Source of the DNA: Anabaena sp. PCC 7108
Lineage (GTDB): Bacteria > Cyanobacteriota > Cyanobacteriia > Cyanobacteriales > Nostocaceae
Length of the DNA stretch: 64,000 bases
Assembly (NCBI RefSeq): GCF_000332135.1
Contig: NZ_KB235896.1
Coordinates: 434,001-498,000, forward strand
Direction: 5' to 3'
Shown here: piece after piece, positions 43,199-52,373 of the stretch
Numbering within the stretch: the first letter of the stretch is position 1
Layout: each line of letters starts with the position of its first letter
Program-made: the position numbers and the translations under genes
The notes under the pieces: generated by a model
Told to the model about the DNA's origin: nothing
The model's database searches: none
The model's input: only the letters and a program-made list of their open reading frames with translations

Positions 43199-43990
43199 AT
43201 GTTGTTGTTTTTAAGGCTGATTGATTATTTATTAGCAGCTGTTTTTATCAGTGCTGCTATCATCATTTATTTCGATTCCGCTAATCAAGAATATGTCATA
43301 GCTGGTTCAGCAGCCTTAGCTATTGCGATTTTTTTGTTTCTACTCAACAGAAGCTCAGTTAACACTGCTCAGAAGGAAGCACAAAAAATTGAACTTGAAA
43401 AAAAAGCTGAACTTTATACCTCTTTATTAACCCTTAGTAATTCCTTGGAAAACAATACCATTATCCCTGCTAGAGCCAAAGCTTTAGAGTATTGTCAAGA
43501 TTTGATTAATGATTATAAAAACATTAGAAATTGGGCAAGAAATCTTTACTACATTCTGCAAATTTCTACTGTTATTTTGTCTGGTGTTACACCAATTCTA
43601 GTATTGGTAGATAAGTTAGAAGCGGGACAAGCTTGGCTGAAATGGCTGCCGGTAATCTGTCCGGCTCTTGCTTCTATTGTTGCCAGTATAGTCACTTCTT
43701 TTCCTTTTCAGAAGAATGCAATTGTTGCTAACACAATTGTTGAGTTATTAGAAGCAGAACAAGAAAAGTTTATTTTGGGAATTACACCAGCTTATCGTTG
43801 TTATGACATTACTGATGAATCTGAACAAAAACAACGGATAAGTCAATCTGTGGAACAATTCATTACCCAAGTTAATAACATTCACCTGCAACAAGTACAA
43901 CAATCTCCTGAACAGCAAAATGATAAGAAGGAACAAGCCACTACTGAACAACCCAGTTCTGATACAACTAAAACCGAACAACCTGCTTAG
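43199..43990 (+). CDS. DUF4231/SLATT-like two-pass membrane protein
   Basis: A 263-residue protein. An N-terminal pair of hydrophobic segments (about 7-25 and 33-48) leads into a coiled-coil region (about 52-100). A second pair (119-138 and 146-167) has the ICPALASIVASIVTSFPFQKN stretch typical of DUF4231, part of the SLATT group of 2TM effectors found in nucleotide-sensing conflict systems. The C-terminus is Gln- and Glu-rich and disordered. In conflict systems SLATT proteins are thought to perforate membranes after a signal. Here no SMODS, SLOG or reverse transcriptase partner is adjacent, so function is unproven. A terminator at 44199 follows. Confidence 0.75.
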   Translation: MLLFLRLIDYLLAAVFISAAIIIYFDSANQEYVIAGSAALAIAIFLFLLNRSSVNTAQKEAQKIELEKKAELYTSLLTLSNSLENNTIIPARAKALEYCQDLINDYKNIRNWARNLYYILQISTVILSGVTPILVLVDKLEAGQAWLKWLPVICPALASIVASIVTSFPFQKNAIVANTIVELLEAEQEKFILGITPAYRCYDITDESEQKQRISQSVEQFITQVNNIHLQQVQQSPEQQNDKKEQATTEQPSSDTTKTEQPA

Positions 43991-44057
43991 AGGATGTTTT
44001 AACAGTATTGGGCGAATATAAAAAAGCCTTCGACTACTGTCAGAGATACAAATAATG

Positions 44058-44181
44058 AGGACTTACGCAACTGGCACATTGGTAGGGTGCGTCAGATATC
44101 AACAATCTGTTTATTTGCAGGATTTATGCAGTAGTAAAGCACCCTACAACAGATTTTTAGTGTGACACTTGCGTAAGTCCT
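44058..44181. mobile_element. MITE-like element, 124 bp, copy B
   Basis: Terminal repeats AGGACTTACGCAACTGGCAC and GTGACACTTGCGTAAGTCCT agree at 18 of 20 positions when inverted. The core has TAGGGTGCGTCAGA and a diverged partner AAGCACCCTAC. It is exactly the length of copy A at 25267-25390, which argues for a mobile unit. Confidence 0.85.
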
Positions 44182-44198
44182 AATAATAACAGAAATTC

Positions 44199-44224
44199 AA
44201 CCCACTCAGGTGGGTTTTCTCTTT
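44199..44224 (+). terminator. Intrinsic terminator between convergent genes
   Basis: AACCCAC and GTGGGTT form a 7-bp stem with a TCAG loop followed by TTCTCTTT. It ends the DUF4231 transcript before the convergent CheA gene. Confidence 0.75.
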
Positions 44225-44275
44225 GGTATATGTGACTTCTAGTCGGTTTATCAACATCCTTTTAAAGTGATCTAT

Positions 44276-47230
44276 TCAATTATTAGATGATATTGTTTCT
44301 GCCATTCTCATAATCATATCTTCCAAAGTTCTCAATAAATCTTGCTCATTATAAGGTTTAGAAAAATAAGCTCGCGCACCTAATTGCATAGCCATTTGAC
44401 GATGTTTATTACTGCTACGAGAAGTCAACATAGCAATAGGAATATTTTTAAATTCTGTGTTGGATTTAACACGATCTAGAAAGCTATAACCATCAAGACG
44501 TGGCATTTCAATATCACAAATTACAGCTTGAACTTTTAAGCCGCTTTCTAACTTTTCCCAAGCATCTTGGCCATCTTTAGCCTGTTCAACTTGATACCCT
44601 CCTTTTTCTAAAGTGAGAGCTAAGTAACGGCGGACATTAATTGAGTCATCGACAATTAAAATCATGCCTTTTTGGTGAGCAGGTCTAGCTATAGGTTTAT
44701 CTTTTTGTGGTTTAAGAAAAGCTGTTTTTAATCTAGTTTTAGGTAATTTATTACTTCTGTGGGGACGTTGATTATTCGTAATCCAAGATACCAACTCATT
44801 AGTATTTACCAGTGGTACTACCCGACCATCACCGAGAATTGTGCAGTTGCTAAAACCTTCGGGTAAAGGTATATTTCCTTCAACTTGGCGAATTGCCACT
44901 TCTTGTTCACCCCAGCAACGGTCTACTTGCACAGCCACTGGTTGATGATCATTTTTGACTATTAACACGCTACTGGCATTAATGCCTGTGGGACTTTCTA
45001 TGTCTAAACTATTGTAGTGGGAACAATTAAACTCAAAGTAATTACCTAGACGCATTAAAGGTAACATAGTATCTTGCCAGTTGAGGAATTCTCCACCATC
45101 CATTGAGAAAACCTGATCGTTTTGCAGTAAGAAGATTTCCGCAACTACGTCTGTAGGAACTGCCAAGACCATACGCTGATGTCGTACATTATTAGTATCA
45201 ATCTCTACCAATAACACTCGTGCAACTGACAGTGTAAAGGGTACTGATAAAGTAAAGGTCGTGCCAATTCCTGGCTGTGTATCAACTTTAATATCACCCC
45301 GCACCAGTGTCAGGTTATTGCGAACAACATCCATACCTACACCACGACCAGATAAAGCTGTGACTTGATCAGAAGTCGTAAACCCAGGTTCAAAAATCAG
45401 GGATAGTAGTTCTTCATCATTAGCACCAGCTATTAATGCTGTATCTAAACCCATTGTGATGGCGCGTTGGCGGATTTTTTCTAGAGAAATGCCTCTACCA
45501 TCATCACGCATTGTAATGATAGTGCGATCGCTGCGGTGATATCCTTTAATTTCAATTAATCCCTGTTCTGGCTTCCCTTGAGCATGACGAGTTGCTGGAT
45601 CTTCAATTCCATGATCAAAAGCATTACGTAACAAATGCATTAAAGGTTCATTCAAAGCCTCTAAAATGCTGCGTTCAATTAAAGTTTTCCCACCTTCAAT
45701 ATTTAATTGGACATTTTTGCCATACTCAACATTTAAATCACGAATTGCTCTGGGAAAACGTTCTACCAAATCAGATAAAGGACGCATCCTCACTTGTGTT
45801 AACTTTCTCTGAGCTTGCTTAGATGTCTTATTTAGCTTTCGCGCAATTTGATCTGTATCATCAACACTCAATTGAATATCGCTAGTGACTTCTGCTACTT
45901 GAACAATAGTTTCCATCACTTCCTGAGATAACAAATTTAATTTTTGATAGGCATCCATTTCTAACCCATTGACATCTGCATCTCTGTCTGGTGTCTGATG
46001 ATTAGCTGCCAAAGTTTCCGTAATAATTTTTTCATATGCTAACCGTACTTCTTGATGTTCTTGATCAAGAATTTGTACTCGTTGGCTAAGACCAAAGACT
46101 AATTTTCGTAATCTTTCTAATTGTAAATTTAGTCCATTCCTCTGGATAGTTATTTCTCCAAATAAATCATTAATCTCCTCTAGTTGCTTACTAGGAACTC
46201 GAACTGTATTTTCATGATTTTCTTTATCTTTAGAAACAGTGATAATATCACCTTTACGTTCAATTTGTTTATAATCTAAAGATGGAATTTCTGGAGTAAC
46301 CGTTTTGTTTGGTTCAGGAAAATTAACAGCATTAATTTCTGGTGGTAACTCTATCTCTAATGATTCAGAATCAGTAATTACCTCCTCATCTACCAATAAA
46401 TTTTCATTAATTGGGACTATTGGCGAGGTAATAACCTGCTTTTGAATATTTCTAACTGCACCTAGATGAATATCTCTTGGTAAGCTATTTTTTTGATTTG
46501 TCAGCACTAAAGCTTGCGATCGCCGCCATGCTTGCAATGCTAACTGAGCAATTTCTACAAAGCGATCAGGAGCAGTTTTTAAGTGATGATTAACTGATTC
46601 ACAAAGCTGAGTAAAAGCAGTTAACTGAAGCATTTCCCCCAACCCACCCAACTCTGCCGCCATTATCCCCACTTCTTGCTGTAACTCCAGTTGAGAACTA
46701 TTTGCTAACAGAGATTCTAGTCGCTGCAAATACTCTTCTACTTCGGTTTCAAATAACAATGGAATAATTCCCTGACTATCTTCTGAGGATAGCATGGTTC
46801 TAATATCTTCAGGAGACGGATCACCCAACCGCTGATGTAATTCATCAAAAATCGGATAGCAAAATGTTTTTAACCACTTATCATCTAGAGCTTTTCTTTG
46901 TGATAACAAATCTACAATTTGCCGCAGCCAGTCAACACCAGATAACAATAAACTCTGTAAATGAGTGTCAATTTCTAGGGAATTTTTACTGGTTTTCAGA
47001 ACCTTAAAAGAATCTTCTAGCCGATGAGACAAATCACTCAATACCCGAAACCCCATCATAGCCGCGCCACCTTTAATAGAATGAGCGGCTCGCATTGCAG
47101 CATTGATATTATCTAAATCGATATGCTTGCTAGTATCGATTTCTAGCAAGATACTTTCTAATGTGTTTAAATAATCAGTTGCCTCTTCCAGAAACTGCAT
47201 CTGGATTTCCAGTTCTTTATCATTCGTCAT
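44276..47230 (-). CDS. CheA-type hybrid histidine kinase (PilL/TaxAY type)
   Basis: A 984-residue kinase. An N-terminal Hpt domain carries the phosphorylated His50 in AAHSIKGGAAM. A second helical domain (about 140-250) may be a degenerate Hpt. A dimerisation helix pair follows from about 360. The HATPase has N-box LLRNAFDHGIEDP (near 530), DDGRGIS and GRGVGMDV. Then come a CheW-like domain (about 690-830) and a C-terminal receiver whose Asp lies in ICDIEMP (near 906). It is the signalling core of a phototaxis/pilus-type system. It is the last gene of the PATAN-REC, CheW, MCP, CheA run on this strand. Confidence 0.93.
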   Translation of the reverse strand: MTNDKELEIQMQFLEEATDYLNTLESILLEIDTSKHIDLDNINAAMRAAHSIKGGAAMMGFRVLSDLSHRLEDSFKVLKTSKNSLEIDTHLQSLLLSGVDWLRQIVDLLSQRKALDDKWLKTFCYPIFDELHQRLGDPSPEDIRTMLSSEDSQGIIPLLFETEVEEYLQRLESLLANSSQLELQQEVGIMAAELGGLGEMLQLTAFTQLCESVNHHLKTAPDRFVEIAQLALQAWRRSQALVLTNQKNSLPRDIHLGAVRNIQKQVITSPIVPINENLLVDEEVITDSESLEIELPPEINAVNFPEPNKTVTPEIPSLDYKQIERKGDIITVSKDKENHENTVRVPSKQLEEINDLFGEITIQRNGLNLQLERLRKLVFGLSQRVQILDQEHQEVRLAYEKIITETLAANHQTPDRDADVNGLEMDAYQKLNLLSQEVMETIVQVAEVTSDIQLSVDDTDQIARKLNKTSKQAQRKLTQVRMRPLSDLVERFPRAIRDLNVEYGKNVQLNIEGGKTLIERSILEALNEPLMHLLRNAFDHGIEDPATRHAQGKPEQGLIEIKGYHRSDRTIITMRDDGRGISLEKIRQRAITMGLDTALIAGANDEELLSLIFEPGFTTSDQVTALSGRGVGMDVVRNNLTLVRGDIKVDTQPGIGTTFTLSVPFTLSVARVLLVEIDTNNVRHQRMVLAVPTDVVAEIFLLQNDQVFSMDGGEFLNWQDTMLPLMRLGNYFEFNCSHYNSLDIESPTGINASSVLIVKNDHQPVAVQVDRCWGEQEVAIRQVEGNIPLPEGFSNCTILGDGRVVPLVNTNELVSWITNNQRPHRSNKLPKTRLKTAFLKPQKDKPIARPAHQKGMILIVDDSINVRRYLALTLEKGGYQVEQAKDGQDAWEKLESGLKVQAVICDIEMPRLDGYSFLDRVKSNTEFKNIPIAMLTSRSSNKHRQMAMQLGARAYFSKPYNEQDLLRTLEDMIMRMAETISSNN

Positions 47231-47312
47231 AAATCATTAGTCCTCAGTCATTCAGTTTTAGATTTGGAATTGATAATTTAGGAATTTATGCCACTGGTAA
47301 TTAATGACTGAC

Positions 47313-49565
47313 TTAATTGACTTTAAAAGTCTCGACAGTCTGTTGTAAATGCTGGGAAATTTCCACAGTTTTTTGTAGAGATTGAGAAACTTGGTGCGAA
47401 GAATTGCTGGTGTGTTCGGAGGTAGCAGCAATATCTTTCATCAATTGGCTCACAACTTGAGATGTTTGTACCTGAGAAATAGTAGCTGTAGAAATTGACT
47501 GGACTAAAGCATCTATTTGCTGGGACACATCTAAAATTTCACCCAAACTCTGTTTAGCATCTTCAACAATTTGGGTACTTTCAATTACTTGAGTAGTTCC
47601 TATCTCCATCGCCTTGACTACTTCATTAGTTTCTCGTTGAATTTTCTCGACAATTTGCTCAATTTCTTGAGTAGCAGCCGCACTCCGAGCCGCTAATTCT
47701 CCAACTTCTTCAGCAACTACCGCAAAACCTTGACCTTCTTCCCCAGCCCGCGCCGCTTCAATACCTGCATTAATCGCTAATAAATTAGTTTGGATGGCAA
47801 TTTGATTAATTAAAGACACTACGCGGGAAATTTGCTGGGAGGATTCTCCTAAATGCCTAACTTTCTTAGCAGTTTCACCGACTGTTTCTTGCAAAGACAG
47901 AATATTCTGCACTGTCAAATCCATCGCTTTTCCACTTTTAGTAGCGGTGTGGTTAGCATGATTTGCAATCGCAGTAACTTGTTGAGCGTCATCAGCTACA
48001 GCTTGCATGGAACTGGTCATTTGTTCGACAGCTTCTAAGGTGCGATTGATCTCAGAAGCTTGTGTAAGTGATATCTCTGCTAATTGTTGGATAGCATCTT
48101 GATTTGAGCCAAGGGCTGTATTGACTTGTATCGCAGTCTGTTTGACTTGGGTGACAATATCTCGTAGGGTTTCTACAATTGAGTTGAAAACATTGGCAAC
48201 AGTACCAACTTCCCCAGATACGATATCAGCTTGTACCGTCAAATCTCCGTGAGCAGCATTTTCTACCTCGGTAATTAACTTCAAAAGTTGCAGATGTAGT
48301 GTGTCTTTTTGTTGCCATTGCTGCTCTGAGGTAGCTTCTCTATTCGCTTGAATTTCCGACTCTTTGACAGAGATGGGTATTTCATTCTCTCTGGGAATTT
48401 CTACAGGAGTTTTGATTTCATCTTCAGCCCGGATTGCTACTACCGCAGATTTATCTGAATTTGGCTTTGTCATTTCCTGAGCTAACCAAGCTACAAGTAA
48501 TGTCATTAAGAATGCTATCAGTGCTGTTCTATTAGCAATAAAAATCAGAAATTGTCTTTGCGGCTCAACAGCTGTTTTTGCATCTTGAGACATAATTACC
48601 TGCCAGTTGAGTTCCGGTAAACCTTTTATTTTTCTCAATGGCACATAACTGATTATTTCTGGCTTTTGATTAATTGTTTGAACTCCTGTTAAATCATTGA
48701 TGTTTTGCCTAGCCAGTAAGTTCGCTAAACTAGGATATATTACTGTAGCCTCTTGCCCTAATAAATCTGACTTAGGACTGAGGAATAGTTTTCCTGAAGC
48801 ATCAACCAAATAATAGTTATTATTATTGGTTAGTTCATTTTTAATGGAATTTTCTAAAAGTTGTAAAGGTATCCGGGTTCGCACTATCGCAATAGTTTTT
48901 CCTGTGGCTCCTTCTTTAACTGGTGCAGCTATATAAATTACTAAACCAACAGTTTCTAATTTTTCGGGTTGACTAATCACAACAGCGTTTTTTTGCAAAA
49001 CCTCTGGGAAATATTTTTTGGTTCTTTCCTCTTGTATTGCTTTACCGCTATTTTGCAGAATTATTCGCCCATTCAGATCCAATACTGCTACACTGTCATA
49101 GGCTTTATAAGCCGTGATAAAGCGGTTTAATACTGCCTGTTTTTGGGGAAGAACAGTAGTTTGACTAACTTGAGCATTTGTCAAAAAGGGGAGATTAGAA
49201 AGTATCTGAATATCTCCATACCTTGCCAACAAAAACCGATTAATAGTGTCGCTGAAGCTAGTCACTCCAGTTTCTTGATTTATGATAATTTGCTTATTAA
49301 TCGATTTACTACCAGATATGTAGGCAATTATTCCCATTCCCATTACTGGTAATGTACCAATAGCAAGTGCAAAAAATATCGCTTTTGTGCTTAATTTAAG
49401 CCGCTGCAAATATTTAAATGCAGAATTGCCAAAGTAATTTTTATTTGTCTCATTATCAGACTTAATAGCTATCTCGATTTTAGTATCAGTAACTTTTGGT
49501 GATGCCATTATAGATGCTTTATTTTTAGTATCACCATTTTGATCAGCCTTGGTTTTATTAAACAT
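47313..49565 (-). CDS. Methyl-accepting chemotaxis protein (PilJ type)
   Basis: A 750-residue receptor. After a polar N-terminus of about 55 residues comes TM1 (about 60-80), an extracytoplasmic sensor domain resembling dCache (about 85-330) with [26 protein letters not shown], and TM2 (about 345-365). The HAMP region is short, and a long coiled coil carries the signalling tip [19 protein letters not shown] (about 600-620). The ligand cannot be predicted. Part of an operon with cheW (58 bases upstream) and cheA (82 bases downstream). In related cyanobacteria the receptor of this type governs type IV pilus motility. Confidence 0.93.
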   Translation of the reverse strand: MFNKTKADQNGDTKNKASIMASPKVTDTKIEIAIKSDNETNKNYFGNSAFKYLQRLKLSTKAIFFALAIGTLPVMGMGIIAYISGSKSINKQIIINQETGVTSFSDTINRFLLARYGDIQILSNLPFLTNAQVSQTTVLPQKQAVLNRFITAYKAYDSVAVLDLNGRIILQNSGKAIQEERTKKYFPEVLQKNAVVISQPEKLETVGLVIYIAAPVKEGATGKTIAIVRTRIPLQLLENSIKNELTNNNNYYLVDASGKLFLSPKSDLLGQEATVIYPSLANLLARQNINDLTGVQTINQKPEIISYVPLRKIKGLPELNWQVIMSQDAKTAVEPQRQFLIFIANRTALIAFLMTLLVAWLAQEMTKPNSDKSAVVAIRAEDEIKTPVEIPRENEIPISVKESEIQANREATSEQQWQQKDTLHLQLLKLITEVENAAHGDLTVQADIVSGEVGTVANVFNSIVETLRDIVTQVKQTAIQVNTALGSNQDAIQQLAEISLTQASEINRTLEAVEQMTSSMQAVADDAQQVTAIANHANHTATKSGKAMDLTVQNILSLQETVGETAKKVRHLGESSQQISRVVSLINQIAIQTNLLAINAGIEAARAGEEGQGFAVVAEEVGELAARSAAATQEIEQIVEKIQRETNEVVKAMEIGTTQVIESTQIVEDAKQSLGEILDVSQQIDALVQSISTATISQVQTSQVVSQLMKDIAATSEHTSNSSHQVSQSLQKTVEISQHLQQTVETFKVN

Positions 49566-49623
49566 GAAATAATTCCCCTGATGTTATTAAAAATAACAGT
49601 AAAGAGCGATTCTTTATGATGAC

Positions 49624-50121
49624 TTAATCACTGCGAAGATTAGCATAATTTACAATATTTTGTGCATCTAATACGAGTAAAGTTTCTTCTTTCTGCTCTA
49701 CGCAGCCACATAAATAAGGAACTAAACTAGAAGCCACTTGTCCTACAGGAGAATGAATATTATCAGACATCAATTTAGTTGTACCTTTAATTTCTTGCAC
49801 AACTAAGCCCAACAGCAATGATTCAACTTTGATAACGATGATATTATACTGTCGAAGTCGATGATCTAAGCATTCTAAATTAAACATTTTTGGCAGATCA
49901 ATTACCCAAATAATCCGACTACGCCAATTCATTAATCCTAATACGCAAGTGGGCATATTCGGCATTGCTGTCACGGATTCAACTGGTATAATAATCGCCT
50001 CTTGGGTATGATTAATTGATAAAACAGCCGTAGTTTGTTGATTGAGTTGAAATTTAAGATAGCTGTTTCCTAAGGAGCTTTGGATGGGTTGATAGTACAG
50101 GGTTATTTTGGAATTTGCCAT
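49624..50121 (-). CDS. CheW coupling protein
   Basis: A 165-residue CheW domain protein without other domains. The beta-barrel pattern is visible around AIIIPVESVTAMPNMPTCVLGLMNWRSRIIWVIDLPKMF (about residues 42-80) and the later LLLGLVVQEIKGTTKL. It couples the receptor to the kinase. It is located between the PATAN-receiver gene and the receptor gene, as expected in a pil/hmp-like operon. The 176-base gap to the upstream gene contains no cheY-like coding sequence. Confidence 0.9.
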   Translation of the reverse strand: MANSKITLYYQPIQSSLGNSYLKFQLNQQTTAVLSINHTQEAIIIPVESVTAMPNMPTCVLGLMNWRSRIIWVIDLPKMFNLECLDHRLRQYNIIVIKVESLLLGLVVQEIKGTTKLMSDNIHSPVGQVASSLVPYLCGCVEQKEETLLVLDAQNIVNYANLRSD

Positions 50122-50297
50122 ATATGGAAGATTTTTAGCTTATTGATGGCATATTTATTTACTAATATCATTTAATTGGCTATTTTTATCGTCAAATATC
50201 GAAATTATCATCAGTAAGTTTCAACTTCACGATAAGTATTATTAAAATCTCCATTGCCAGTATTAATAATTTATCTATTTGACTGGCAATTACTCAA

Positions 50298-51338
50298 TTA
50301 GCTAATGTGTTTAGACACCATTACTAGTAAATCTGCTCTAGTGAACGGCTTGGTTAAATAGCCTGATGATCTGACAATTTTAGCTTTTGCTTTGTCAATA
50401 AAGCCTGTTCTTCCCGTTACCATAATAATAGGTGTATTTTTAAATGCTGAATGTCTCCGTAATAATGAGCAGAGTTCATAACCATCTAAATTGGGCATTT
50501 CTACATCTAACAAAATCAGATCAGGTTTACTTCTGATAATTTGCATTAAAGCTTTAATTGGGTCATTAATCAAGACTACTATGAATGTCTGTTCGTCTAA
50601 GAAATGCCTAAGAGAATTTAAAACTGCTTGACTATCATCAATACAGGCAATTGTATAATGATTTTTGCTAAGAGACGACTGCTTATTTTTGTGATTTTTC
50701 TGGTTAGCAAGAGATATTTTTGGTAATTTAGCTGATTTTTCTTCTGGTTGATTTTCTGGTAATACCTGAGTTGGTGAACTACTATGAGATGATATTACTG
50801 GTTTGATATTCTGGCGATAGCGTAACTGCTTTTGACAATGTTCTACAATCAATTGCAAATCTAAATGACAGAACTTTGGTAGTTCATCCCAAGAATTATC
50901 AGAATTAAGTTTATAGTTACCTTCTTTTAGACATAGAAATGATTCCAGGACTTCTTTTGCTAATTCTTCTATCAGCATTCCAGCTTGTGCAGAGGTAATA
51001 TAGTCTTGTTTTACTAACCAGCAAATAGCATGATAGTCTGCGTTTGCTATTAACTCGGTTTGGGCTGCGGAAATTAGCCCCATCTGTTCATAAGTTACAC
51101 TGTTAAAAGTGGGAATTTTCTGATTTAAGCGTTGTAAGTGACTTTCAAGACGCTCAAATACTTTAACTGAATAAGTAGCATAAGTTAGTTTACCGTCTTG
51201 TAAATAGATTGACCAAGAAACTATATTAGTAAATACATTTAAGCATCCTGTCACTCGTCGAGTACTGAGTTGTGCTAACAGGGACAGTGGATGTAGTTTC
51301 TGAAACAACCTGTAGCTACCTAGAGGAGTTGTCATCAT
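50298..51338 (-). CDS. PATAN-domain response regulator (PilG/PatA type)
   Basis: A 346-residue protein with an N-terminal PATAN domain (about 1-165: LYLQDGKLTYATYSVKVFERLESHL and the later GMLIEELAKEVLESFLCLKEGNY) and a C-terminal receiver (about 225-346). The receiver has acidic pair CIDDSQ, phosphorylated Asp near 277 in LLDVEMPNLDGY, and Lys in TKPF. PatA controls heterocyst pattern and PixG/PilG controls motility, so one of these roles is likely. It is the first gene in the chemotaxis run. A cheY-like pilH normally follows in such operons but is absent here. Confidence 0.9.
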   Translation of the reverse strand: MMTTPLGSYRLFQKLHPLSLLAQLSTRRVTGCLNVFTNIVSWSIYLQDGKLTYATYSVKVFERLESHLQRLNQKIPTFNSVTYEQMGLISAAQTELIANADYHAICWLVKQDYITSAQAGMLIEELAKEVLESFLCLKEGNYKLNSDNSWDELPKFCHLDLQLIVEHCQKQLRYRQNIKPVISSHSSSPTQVLPENQPEEKSAKLPKISLANQKNHKNKQSSLSKNHYTIACIDDSQAVLNSLRHFLDEQTFIVVLINDPIKALMQIIRSKPDLILLDVEMPNLDGYELCSLLRRHSAFKNTPIIMVTGRTGFIDKAKAKIVRSSGYLTKPFTRADLLVMVSKHIS

Positions 51339-51988
51339 TTTGCTTTTACTTTAGCTAAATTCAATACTTGTGATTTGAATCTGCACATAGCAATCCTATC
51401 TAATTTGTGACGTATGATTTTAGCATTGCTAGACTCTTACTAATACAGAAAATGAAACAAGCAACTGATTTGCTTAACATAGATTTAGGATTGCCACAGC
51501 ATATACTTCACAATTAAAATCAAGTATAAAACATCAAATACTTTGTCATCCTAAATACAAAATTTGATGTTCTAATTTGTAGTCAGCGTCACTGGAGGCT
51601 CAAACCTCCACAAGCAGCTGAAGATGGCTGTAAATGAGTAGACACTTCTAAGCGAGAATGTAAAGCGTTTAATATATTTTCAATCCCCCATTCCATATCA
51701 ATTGGATTGATATCAACATATATTTAGACACAATTGTGAAGAAAAATTCACGCCGTTTAACTCCTCTTCCCTCCTGTCTCCTGCCTGATCCTAACGATAA
51801 GTATTCACGTCCAGCTATTTATCCCCCTGACGGGAGGAATAGCATGAAAAGTGTAGATGCGTTGCTGTTTCTCCAGAGTTTTCAGTTGCCTTGCTTATCA
51901 ATAAGATGCGTTGCAACTTTACAAGAATGCACTATCCGTTGACTATGGTTTAGAGTAGAATTAGCAACTAAGCTCAAGAAAATTGCCA
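51339..51988. other. Long gap with hairpins, no convincing gene
   Basis: This 650-base gap separates the divergent chemotaxis operon and DUF760 gene. TGGAGG and CCTCCA at 51593-51610 form a short hairpin without a T run. A stronger one is at 51814-51843 (GCTATT...AATAGC outside, a C/G-rich inner stem). A 68-codon GTG frame at 51736-51942 covers it but contains repeat-like CTCTTCCCTCCTGTCTCC sequence and is not credible. The gap may hold a 5-prime leader or a small RNA. Confidence 0.45.
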
Positions 51989-52333
51989 ATGGTGTTTGAT
52001 CCTGACTTTTTGAATGACAACTCTGAGCAACACCCTAATCAGCTTTTGAACGATCACTTTGGGGAAAATCCGAACCAGTTACTCAAATATTTGCAGCATC
52101 AGTCTCCCGAAGTCCTAGCCCGTGTAGCCCAGTCAGTTAGCCCGGAAATTAAACAAATCATTTCCCAGAACGTCCAAGGGCTGATAGGAATGCTCCCAGG
52201 AGAAAGTTTTAATGTGCAAATTACTACAGACCGGGATAATTTAGCAGGGCTGTTAGCATCAGCAATGATGACCGGATATTTCTTGCGCCAAATGGAACAA
52301 CGAATGCAATTAGAGCATTTGTCTAATCAATAG
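51989..52333 (+). CDS. DUF760 family protein
   Basis: A 114-residue protein from ATG 51989 (a TTG six bases earlier is possible). The family block includes LLKYLQHQSPEVLARVAQSVSPEIKQIISQNVQGLIGMLP (about residues 30-70) and a helix with LAGLLASAMMTGYFLRQMEQRMQLE. DUF760 is found in cyanobacteria and plastids. A plastid member has been proposed as a degradation-related factor, but no function is established for the bacterial form. It has no signal peptide. It converges with the HtrA gene and both share a hairpin at 52339-52368. Confidence 0.88.
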   Translation: MVFDPDFLNDNSEQHPNQLLNDHFGENPNQLLKYLQHQSPEVLARVAQSVSPEIKQIISQNVQGLIGMLPGESFNVQITTDRDNLAGLLASAMMTGYFLRQMEQRMQLEHLSNQ

Positions 52334-52338
52334 TCAAG

Positions 52339-52368
52339 AGTACAGGCGCAATTTACCACGTCTGTACT
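52339..52368. terminator. Bidirectional hairpin terminator
   Basis: AGTACAGGCG and CGTCTGTACT form a 10-bp stem with one G-T pair and a 10-base loop between the DUF760 stop and the HtrA stop. Both sides lack long T runs (ATTAACTA on the plus strand), so its strength is uncertain. Confidence 0.55.
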
Positions 52369-52373
52369 ATTAA

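Noticed and set aside
51736-51942. 68-codon GTG frame before the DUF760 gene
   Set aside because: Its codons come from CTCTTCCCTCCTGTCTCC-type repeat sequence and a strong hairpin, and the composition is unlike a protein. Treated as non-coding.
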